Source: Adiantum capillus-veneris (taxonomy: Eukaryota; Streptophyta; Polypodiopsida; Polypodiales; Pteridaceae). From it: 64,000 bases of DNA. The notes below the pieces were generated by a model. It had not been told where the DNA came from, made no database searches, and saw nothing but the letters and a program-made list of their open reading frames with translations. Below, one piece after another: positions 54,860 to 64,000 of this stretch; the stretch's first letter is position 1; each line of letters opens with the position of its first letter. The stretch spans positions 55,801,340 through 55,865,339 of the forward strand of contig CM043942.1 in NCBI GenBank assembly GCA_014529385.2, read 5' to 3'. Position numbers and translations under genes: made by a program.

Positions 54860-55507
54860 GAGCCTGCGCAGGATATACGCAACCGCTCCATCCTTCGCTT
54901 CACGCACACAATATACCCCTTGCTCTACCAGTCGACAGTGGCTTGATAAGGAGGACTCCCACTAAGGAGCTTATTCAAGCTTGGGCGCGCGGTCGTAATA
55001 CAACAAAGTGAAGTAATAGTATTAGCAAAGTGAAGCTGACATTTGAGGAGAAGCCTTGTGCGTTCGCTACGTTGATCTGTGCATAGCCAAACTAGAACGT
55101 TCAACGCGCTCTGTGTATAGCTAGAGAATACAGAAATTAGCTGTGGCGGGATATGAAGATGGAGTGTCGATTTAGATTGTAGCTACTAACAGAATTTGTG
55201 TGCGTGTGTGTGTGTGTGTGTTTGGAGGGAAACTTGAAACGTGACTGCTTTGCCTGTAAAAGCTTATTGAATCGAATATTGGTTTTGCCAGAATTCATAA
55301 CTGTAAGAAACGGCGCCCAATAGCCCTCCATAATGACGCTACAGACTCACGGTGGACTCGTGGAGAGAGAGAGAGATTGCAGCAATGTGTGTGTGTGTGG
55401 CTGTTGAGCTTCGCTAGAGTCTGCCGCTAGCCAGCGTGGACCCACTCCTAGCCAGCGTCGAATTCATCGAGCCTGGATACAGTTCGCCAGTCCAGTCATT
55501 TTCATTG
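54860..55507. other. Unique sequence upstream of the SAM-domain gene, beyond copia G
   Basis: Before G inserted this joined directly to 51800. It has a (TG)n run at 55200-55222 and GTGTGTGT near 55387. No gene is supported. Confidence 0.5.
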
Positions 55508-58500
55508 GACCATTTTGTAGCATATACCTCTTGATATACATATAATTTGTCCATTGTAGCAAATTCCGATTGATCTATATATTCGTTTAGTTTTACATAA
55601 AATATATGCAAAATCTAGCAGATAATTTTATATAACTTGTTATTCTATGTGACGTATATACCGAGTTGTATATATACATGGACATTGTTCATCTATACAC
55701 GAGGTAACGTACTGTGATTGTAGGTTATTGTTTATATCCTATCTCACTATCCAACTATACCATACATGCAATTTTACCATTATTATCATGCACTATATTT
55801 CACGTAGGTAATTGCATCCATTATAAACATCTTATCATAATTATTATCCCACGTTATTATCCTCGAGTATATCTCTAATTAATTTATATCCTATCAAGGT
55901 GTTATGTTCATACCCCTTGATATACATCTACATTTAATATCAATTGTTCATTGGGCTCGTCGTAATAATTACATGCGGTATCATAATCATTATCATGCAC
56001 TATCCTCTTAGATCTCTAAAATACACCCTATATATATCTAGTGGATATCAAAAACATGCTCTACATCACATGGTGCAACTAAAATAGAGCTTGCATAATT
56101 ATATTTGTCTAATGTATACTATCTTGTGAGATATATAGGGAATGTCTAGTGCTAAGTTATCTAAACATGATATTCTAGGTACATATGGAGTTGTATACAT
56201 GCATGGACACTATCCATCTATAGAAGGGGTATTATAATGGTTGTTATCAAGGTTAAATATGTATATCCTAACTCACTACAACTCCCCACATTAATATATT
56301 CACACATATATACATATATATCGAGGCTCGGTAGCTCCAAACACGTGTACGTACATACACATTATCTTAGACATTAATAATAATGTGGTAGTGTGGATTG
56401 TTTTAATTTTTCATAACTCCACTATTTGAGCCTCCTATTTGAACTCTCAATCATCATCATAACCTAATCTAGGCTATCATGAAGTAGACTAGAGGCCGCA
56501 TCGTAATTATTATCTTGTATTGTTTATATCGTAGGTCGGATATATTGAAAATATATAACAAATTCCTATTGATCTATATATTCGTTTAATTTTATATAAA
56601 ATATATGCAAACTCTAGCAAATATGTTTAGAGAACTTGTTATTCTATGTGTATATATGGAGTTGTATATATACATTGACATTGTTCATCTATACACAAGG
56701 TATCATATTGTGATTGTAGGTTATTGTTTATATCCTATCTCACTATCTAACTATACCATACATGCAATTTTGTTATTATTCTCACGCACTATATTTGAAG
56801 TTATAAGTAATTGCATTGATTGTAAACATCTTATCATAATTATTGTCTCACATTATTAGCACTCATTAAGTATTGAGTGTATCTCTAATTAATTTTTATC
56901 CTATCAAGGCGTTATGCATTTACCTCTTGATATACATCTTCATTTGATATATAGTTTTTCAAAAATATGTAGGACATTCATATACTAAGTCATTATTCAA
57001 TTACTAGACTCACGGCACCATGATTATTATCAAACACTATTTACATTGTATATCATAATAAATAGTAAAAACATATATCTGTGTTGTAACAACAAATGCA
57101 AATGATATGTGCGTATACATGTGGGGTTAATACGGGTACCTATAAACATGCAGGGACACTATCCATCTATTCATGTGTACATGTAGGGACACTATAGAAC
57201 TATGCAAGGGGTAACATATACGTTTTAGGTTAGTGTTTATATCGTACATCAATATCCAACTAGACTAGCAGTGCTGCTATTATGGTAGGGAGACTATCGA
57301 ACTATGCCAGGGGTGAAATATACATTCTAGGTTAGTTTTAATTATATCGTATATTACTATTCAAGTACACTAGCGGTGGCGTTATTATCTTTTCTACAAC
57401 AACGAATGAAAATTATATATACGTATACATATGTGGGGACATCTTGGCCTAGGAAAAATTTCTTTCTGATTGACATCTTGTGTTGGTTACACGTGAGGTA
57501 TACAATGTCATGGACGGGTTGTAGCTCTTAGGGCCCAATCACACACGTCCACCTCGACGTGCGCGACTTTGAGTTGGCACAATACCATCGGTGCCGCATG
57601 TTGTTTGGAAAATCAAAAGTATACCCTGGGTTACCTCCTCGCCCACAACAAGATAGCGACAGAATTACAAATTCTGAAGCGTGCAAAAACAAGAGAGGGG
57701 CTGCAAACCACCAACGTCCCAGCAAGAGACGCAAGCCATTACAGCTATGCTACACTGTTTCGAAGTTGGTCCTTAGGAAATTAGCAAACTACCTCTCTAA
57801 TTTTTGCAAATTCCCAAAATACCCCTCAAATTTCAAAGATTGATTGCCATTCAATAGAAGATGCTAAAACTAGAGTTTGAGTTGGTTATGTAGTTTTTGG
57901 AGACTATGAACTTCATTATTTGTAAACATAATTGCCCTTTTTCGTGAGGTGCTTACACTTGAAAACGCCTCTCATTGCTCAATTGTCCAAAAAGAATAAT
58001 GATTAGAATATATTTAGGCCACCAAAATAGATACAATGGTATTTGGGAATTTTTCAAACTTGATAGGTAGTTTGGAATTTCCACAAATTAGTGGGGTATT
58101 TTGGCCTTACATAATAATTACAATATATGTGAGCTACAATATAGTCTAGTTGGATAGTGGATAGTAAAGTCATTATTGGACTCAAACTTTTGTCTACTTA
58201 TATCAACATAGCTTGGTATAATGGTCACACGTCTCGTCATTGCTTCCCAAGCCCGCCCAATCTAGCCAAGATCCAATATGATTTTGTGTAAACGTGTAGG
58301 ATAATTATTACACCCCTTATATAAATTGATAATGTCCCTACATGTATACATTTATAGATGGATAGTGCCCCTACATGTAAATAATTTGACATATTATCTC
58401 TATACATGTATGTACATAATATTCACAATGGCCATCCATGTAAAATGAACCTTTTGATACTATGTCCATGTCAAGATATAGACACAATTAATATATGGAT

Positions 58501-59999
58501 TCCGTACATCTTTTAGAAAAATTATATATTAAATGAAGATGTATATCAAAAGGTATCAACATACAAAGATAAAATAATCTCACATATTATCTCCAGGTAG
58601 GTATACATATTATTCAAAATGTTGATTCGTGTAAAATGGACCTTTTGATATTATGTCCATGTCAAGATATAAACTATTAATATGGATGTCCTACATATTT
58701 TTGGAAAACTATATATTAAATGAAGATTTATATCAAGGGGTATCAACATAACACCTTGATAGGATATAAATTAATTAGAGACATACTCGAGAGATAATGG
58801 GGTGCGATAATAATTATGATAAGATGTTTACAATCCATGCAATTACTTATAACTTCGAATATAGTGCGTGAGAATATTAACAAAATTGCATGTATGTATA
58901 GTTAGATAGTGAGATAGGATATAAACAATAACCTACAATCATAGTATGATACCTTGTGTATAGATGAACAATGTCAATGTATATATACAACTCAATATAT
59001 ACACATAGAATAACAAGTTCTATAAACATACTTGCTAGATTTTGCATATATTTATATAAAACTACATGAATATATAGATCAATAGGAATTTGTTATATAT
59101 TTCCATATATGCGACCTACGATATAAACAATGCAAGATAATAATTACGATGCGGCCTCTAGTCTACTTCATGATAGCCTAGATTAGGTTATGATGATGAT
59201 TGAGAGTTCAAATAGGAGGCTCAAATAGTGGAGTTATAAAAATTAAAACAATCCACACTACCACATTATTATCAATGTCTAAGATAATGTGTATGTACGT
59301 ACATGTGTTTGGAGCTACCGAGCACTCGATATATATGTATATATGTGTGGAGATATTAATGTGGGGAGCTGTAGTGAGTTAGGATATACATATTTAACCT
59401 TGATAACAACCATTATAATACCCCTTCTATAGATGGATAGTGTCCATGCATGTATACAACTCCATATGTACCTAGAATATCATGTTTAGATAACTTAGCA
59501 CTAGACATTCTTTATATATCTCACAAGATAGTATACATTAGACAAATATAATTATGCAAGATCTATTTTAGTTGCACCGTGTGATGTAGAACATGTTTCT
59601 GATATCCACTAGATATATATAGGTTGTATTTTAGAGATCTAAGAGGATAGTGCATGATAATGATTATGATACCGCATGTAATTATTACGACGATCCCAAT
59701 GAACAATTGATATTAAATGTAGATGTATATCAAGGGGTATGAACATAACACCTTGATAGGATATAAATTAATTAGAGATATAATCGAGGAATAATAACGT
59801 GCGATAACAATTATGATAAGATGTTTATAATGCATGCAATTACCTACGTCAAATATAGTGCATGATAATAATGGTAAAATTGCATGTATGGTATATTTGG
59901 ATAGTGAGATAGGATATAAACAATAACCTACAGTCACAGTATGTTACCTCGTGTATAGATGAACAATGTCCATGTATATATACAACTCGGTATATACGT
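55508..59999. repeat. AT-rich repeat H, fragment 3: large inverted repeat
   Basis: 55665-56985 is the reverse complement of 58680-59999 by visual alignment: arms of about 1.3 kb with high similarity around a 1.7-kb spacer. The left arm continues to about 55508. The right arm is cut at TATATACGT by element E. The same modules occur in 27220-30497 and 13310-13753. No transposase is seen; it could be a foldback-type or long-TIR transposon, or an inverted duplication. Confidence 0.7.
57480..57790. other. GC-richer island inside the spacer of the H inverted repeat
   Basis: This stretch is clearly less AT-rich than its surroundings and open in more than one frame on both strands (for example YLLAHNKIATELQILKRAK on plus). 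No family is recognised. It could be a captured gene fragment. Confidence 0.35.
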
Positions 60000-61138
60000 T
60001 GTCAGGAGTTTTGTAGAAAAAGGGATTGCGCATATGTATATATACATGCACGGTGCATCAAATAAAGGATTTCCTAATTTCCATAGCCAGGTGGTTACGT
60101 GGGGCCCACGTGTGTACACGTAGGACAGGGTGTACATAGTGCAGCGATTTTCACTATTATCAGTACTAGTGTGTTTTTTCTACAATAAAGAGGAGTTGGT
60201 AGCGCGTAAAACTTCTCAAGGAAGCTATCTGCGGGCCGACGACATGAAGTAAGCAGGTGCGTCAGATGGCATCTAGTGGCGTCAGGAGGGCGAATGGGGT
60301 CAATACTTGCACGCGCAGAAGTATGGACACGACGTGGGTGTTTTCTTGTGATAATTATGCAGAAAGGTTATCATGAGGACCACTTTTTGGGGCCACTTCA
60401 CGTGGTTGCGGGATGCATTATTTGGAAAAACTGAGTGCCAGGTGTGTGGATGATGCAAAAAGGTGACAACTATGCACTGCGAGGTCAGTTTTTCGCCTGT
60501 TTGGGGTCCGTTTGAGGACATCTAAAAGGCCACGGGTGCCAAACTAATAAAGCTAAGTGTGGGAACTGAAAAAACTGAGAGAAGACCAGAAAAAACATGG
60601 AGAAGAGAGGAGGAACAGCCGCAAGTGTGTTTTTTGCTTTTTTTGGAGCATTTTTTGGCCCTAAACCTCTCATCCGAGGTCGGATTTGAGCACTTTGACA
60701 TTGTAGACTGGGGTTTTTGGGCGTTCCGGACACAATGGCGCTGTCCATTTTGCCAAATTCCTCACAGATTTTCTTCTTTTTTTCTGTGTAATCTTCTCCG
60801 GTGAGTGAAGCCTCTGCTTAACTTTGTGGTTGTATCTGGTGTATTTCCTCAATACTGTGTAGACTATTTGCCCCATTGGTGTTGGGCTGAGCTTCATTGA
60901 GTCTAAACAACAGCAATTTGCCTCCTTTGAGCTGAATTGAGAGTGTGTGTGTGAGTGTGTATGTGTGAGTGTTGAGTGGGCAAGTCGGAAATCTCTCTCT
61001 TCTCACTCCGTCTGTGTGTTTCCTGTCTCGGCCAGGCTGGTTGTGTAAGCCGAGTGGTGCCCCATAGTGTGTGTATCTTCCCAAGAGTGTGTGTCGGGTC
61101 ATTATAGAGGCGTTGTGTGTGTTTCCATCCCGCTCACA
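60000..61138 (+). repeat. 5' LTR of element E (1139 bp)
   Basis: Homologous to the B LTRs over its full length, starting TGTCAGGAGTTTTGTAG and ending CCCGCTCACA, but more diverged from them than they are from each other. Confidence 0.92.
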
Positions 61139-61144
61139 TTCTTT

Positions 61145-61161
61145 TGCGCCCCCACTGAGGA
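61145..61161 (+). other. Primer binding site of element E (altered)
   Basis: TGCGCCCCCACTGAGGA, one base shorter than TGGTGCCCCCACTGAGGA in B and C and changed near the 5' end, where pairing with the tRNA CCA tail would be affected. The following leader starts with ACAGGTTACAGG-type tandem motifs (61205-61270). Confidence 0.7.
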
Positions 61162-61862
61162 TCTTCTTCGAGTACCTTCTGCTTCGAGCTTCAAGCTTCA
61201 AGATACAGGTTACAGGTTACAGGCTACAGGGACAGGTACAGGTACAGGTGGTTCACAGAGGTACAGGTAGCTGGAGTACAGTGATATACTAGCAGTGATG
61301 TCACTTGTTGTTGTTGTGGGTATGCATCACTTGGCGCCTATTTGAGCGCATTGTCTGTTGGATTGTACGTTACTTGTGGAAACTGCCATTGTACGCATTT
61401 GTGGAGCTATACTTGGTTGTATTTGGCAGTCCCAGTCATTTCTGAGACTTGGTCTGGAAGATAGTCATTTCTAAGACTTGACTATACGCGATTTGCATTA
61501 GCCTTCGTGTGAGGGTCGATAGCGTGAGGTTTTTATTGAGCTGGGGGATTCTCAAATGTAGAGATTCTTTCGGTGATATAGGTAGCTGGAGCACCCTTTT
61601 TGTGACCTTGCCATAGGCTATGTACTAGTGAGTCCTACTTGATGCTCGGGTTCTATTGTTGACAGTTTATGCATACATATACAGTCTATATTTTGGGTTC
61701 CTACTACTCTATTTCTGGGGAAACTCTGCCAAAATTTTTCCAAGTTATGATGGCTGGTTTTTTGGTCTTTTGAGCCATTTATGCTGTTATGCTGCTGAAA
61801 ATTTTGGCAAAATCAGAGGTTAAGTCAGGTGTGCCTTCTTGGGAGCTTCATGGTTGGCTTTA
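61162..61862 (+). other. Leader of element E
   Basis: Aligned by eye with 10379-11100 of B. No gene is supported. It ends at the conserved ATG of the leader protein. Confidence 0.65.
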
Positions 61863-62081
61863 ATGGATGATCAAAATGCCCCTCAATTCACTCCATTTCA
61901 TTTAACTCAAAGAATCCAGATAAATGTTCATGTGTCCAGGAAGATTTTTTTCCAGCAATGCATAGTCTTTATGTTCGGGCCAAGAAGATTAAGAGAGATC
62001 CTGGAATGTCCTTTGCCTGTTGTAATTCCGATGATCAACTATGAAAACTCATTTGATGTGCATGTGTTTCTCCTTATCTAA
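61863..62081 (+). CDS. Conserved 72-aa leader protein of element E
   Basis: The same frame as in B (10160-10378), with the same ATGGATGATCAAAAT start and TAA stop. Replacements are Gly to Ala at residue 6, Arg to Cys in the QQRI motif (QQCI here) and Val to Leu near the end; nine other codons differ silently. Gag starts 101 bases after the stop. The Arg to Cys change hits a residue that is also Arg in C. Function unknown. Confidence 0.72.
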   Translation: MDDQNAPQFTPFHLTQRIQINVHVSRKIFFQQCIVFMFGPRRLREILECPLPVVIPMINYENSFDVHVFLLI

Positions 62082-62182
62082 AGTTGAGCTCCATTGAAGT
62101 TTCTGAGAATTGAGTCAGTAAAAGTTTTGGGTTCTTGCACGTGTGTTTAAAGGGGTTCTCAAAGCATTGAAACTTGGTAGCC

Positions 62183-63939
62183 ATGGCTTTCTCTTATCCG
62201 GAGTTTCATGGAAGAAGTGATGAAGATGTGGAAGACTTTCTGGAAAAATGGAGGTTGCATGCATTAGCAACCAGATTCATGACCCTCTGCAGATGTTACG
62301 TGTTCTCCAAATTTGTTTGAAGAGTGATGCACGATTTTGGTCCAAAGCATTTGAAGAGGAGTTGCGTGTAGCGGATCCACCTGTCAGATTGAGTTGGGAC
62401 AATCTACGACATGGGTTGGAAGTGGAGTTTGTGAAGATAGAAGAGCCTGACAAAGTGTGGCAAGAAGTATAGGCTTTGGTGCAAAAGGAAGGTGAGCCAG
62501 TAGATGCGTACATACGTAAGTTTTCATTGGCATGGGAGCGAATGTGCAAGGCCTTAGGACCACAGGTACCCCCGCCTGACATGATGAAGAAGGACAGGTT
62601 CTTAGCTGGTCTTTGGGAGAATATACATTGGAGAGTGGAGCTAAAGAAGCCTAGGACATATGAAGATGCACTAGAGGTAGCAAGGAACAAAGAGTGGAAG
62701 CTGAGATAAATGAGACAGTTAGGGGTGGAGTCTTTGCCCATGAGGTCTGAATTTCAGCCTATTGACTCTTTACAAGGTCGCATGCCAGGGGTTCATCACG
62801 AACCAGTGGTTCCTGTTACTACTCAGGTTATGCCAGCAGGGTTCACTACGGCAGTGCAAGATGATGGGCTAAGGCAAGACATGAGGCAAATGGTAGATTT
62901 GATGAAGAATCTCAGCCTAAACATGCTAGGTCAAGTGGGAAATAATCAAGGTCAAGGGAGGTTTGCAAATCAGCCAGGAGGTGAAGAAAGGCCTAGGAAT
63001 GGTGTTGGACAAAGCAATGGTAGGTTTTGGAGGCAAACGCCCACATGTTACAATTGTGGAGAGTTGGGTCACATCAGCCCGCAATGTGATAAGCCACCAA
63101 GGATGGGGGGAGACATGTATCCATTGCCAAGACAGGTGTTAACTAGGTCAAATGATTATGGCATCGAAATTAAGGGAGATAAAGGAACCAGTGGATTAAC
63201 CCAAGAGGAAAAGGGAAAGACAAAAGTGTTAAGTGTAGTCACCTTGGAGAAGGCATCAAAGCTAGAGGATAGATTAGTGATGCCTATTGGGAAGAGGACC
63301 ACAGAGGATAAGGAAGGAAGAAGTGCCCCAGGTCCTAGTAAGAAGAAAGGAAAGAGCCATGAAGGCGAGGATGTCAAGGCCAAGAGGAAAAGGAGAGCTC
63401 GTCGAAAGTTTCATGTTTCAGATTTTCCACTAGGGGATGGGCAATTAAGCTATGACTTGAAGGAGGATCTGACGATCAGGAAGGCAGATGTTACTTTTGG
63501 GCAGCTTATAGAGATGGTGCCTAAGCTAAAGCGACAGTGGAAGAGGATGGTTAACCCAATGGAGAAAGAGCCAGAGAGAGGTTCAGTAAAGGTGTTGGCA
63601 ATGGATGAGCTACCAGACATTTGTCCAATAGTAGATGTGTGGCATAAAAGGAAAAATTTGGGACAAGGTTATGTGGATGGCAGAGCCCAAATATGCGTCA
63701 TAACACACTCATGCGTTGAGAAGATGGGTCTCACAGTGGCTGGGGTGTCAGGTTTTCGGATCAGATTGGCAAACCATCAAAAAGTAAAATGCTTGAGTGT
63801 TGTAAAGAGCTTAGAAGTGGAGGCATATGATGCAAAGGCAGTGGTTGATTTTCATGTGATGCCAGCAGGGTTGGGAGCATATCCTATTATACTGGGCAGA
63901 CCATGGTTACATGCAGTGGGAGCTGTTCAAGATCGGTGA
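62183..63939 (+). pseudogene. Element E gag-protease with frameshift and stops
   Basis: Starts MAFSYPEFHGRSDEDVEDFLEK at 62183. Loss of one base near 62247 shifts the frame; the rest (MEVACISNQIHDP...) continues to a TAG at 62470, private to E. The next block ends at TAA 62707-62709, immediately followed by ATG, which opens 409 codons (62710-63939) with the knuckle CYNCGELGHISPQC, a basic KAKRKRRARRKF region and protease reading YVDGRAQIC, where Arg replaces the second Gly of DGG. The frame ends at a TGA shared with B. Confidence 0.88.
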
Positions 63940-64000
63940 CATGGTACGATTAGCCTCTATAGAAAGACAAGTACCAAGAAGCTTTATAATATGGACACAA
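63940..64000 (+). pseudogene. Element E pol start, cut by the window edge
   Basis: The frame continues past the TGA with HGTISLYRKTSTKKLYN and reaches the pol ATG (MDT), as in B at 8266. Reverse transcriptase lies outside the window. Confidence 0.8.

Larger units (their letters stand above)
60000..64000 (+). mobile_element. Tat-like gypsy retrotransposon E (family B), 5' part
   Basis: Starts TGTCAGGAG at 60000 after ACGT (59996-59999), the same target motif as B. LTR, primer site, leader, leader protein, gag and protease follow, and the frame into pol runs off the window. It is colinear with B throughout and differs by about 6 percent in the leader protein region. The 3' half lies outside the window. 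Confidence 0.93.

Noticed and set aside
57528-57843. Overlapping open frames as a host gene
   Set aside because: No recognised motif, several frames equally open, no exon structure supported.

Overview
The window looks like nuclear DNA of a land plant. The basis is its content: several Ty1/copia and Ty3/gypsy LTR retrotransposons, including gypsy elements with a second, archaeal-type RNase H (the plant Tat/Ogre-like lineage), a CACTA-like transposon, and one host-type gene with many short GT-AG introns. Nothing in the sequence fixes the species. No rRNA, tRNA gene, CRISPR array or bacterial operon was seen.

Layout. 1-13309: copia element A (minus), split just upstream of its gag by a young, almost complete Tat-like gypsy element B (3551-12270, minus, 1146-bp LTRs, ACGT target duplication). 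13310-13753: AT-rich repeat H. 13754-27219: a second Tat-like family, C (plus), as a tandem LTR-internal-LTR-deleted internal-LTR-internal array. 27220-30497: more H repeat. 30498-33733: remains of an internally deleted copia element J (minus). 33734 to about 36050: leader and LTR end of a third Tat-like element I (minus), with long poly-C and poly-G runs. 36050-38126: unclassified. 38127-42769: copia element F (plus, 227-bp LTRs, ATGCC target duplication) with another insertion in its reverse transcriptase. 42770-46446: intergenic, with a decayed coiled-coil reading frame. 46447-51292: a host gene on the minus strand that I could splice into 12 exons; it encodes a SAM-domain protein of about 665 residues and carries a CACTA-like element in one intron. 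51806-54854: copia element G (minus, related to A, AGTGG target duplication) inserted upstream of that gene. 55508-59999: a large H copy with inverted arms of about 1.3 kb. 60000-64000: the 5' part of a second member of the B family, element E (plus), inserted at ACGT inside the right arm of that inverted repeat.

Most coding sequence belongs to retrotransposons: gag, protease, reverse transcriptase, RNase H and integrase. Most copies are broken by stops, frameshifts or deletions. Two points stand out. First, a reading frame of 72-75 codons lies between the primer binding site and gag in both Tat-like families. It is about 50 percent identical between families, and between B and E it differs at 9 synonymous and 3 replacement codons, which looks like selection on a real protein. 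In family C it is the last of four short reading frames packed ahead of gag. Second, the SAM-domain gene has three copies of the palindrome CCCTTAAGGG at exact 50-bp spacing just upstream of its TATA box.

All comparisons were made by eye within this window. Domain names rest on motif recognition, not on database searches.
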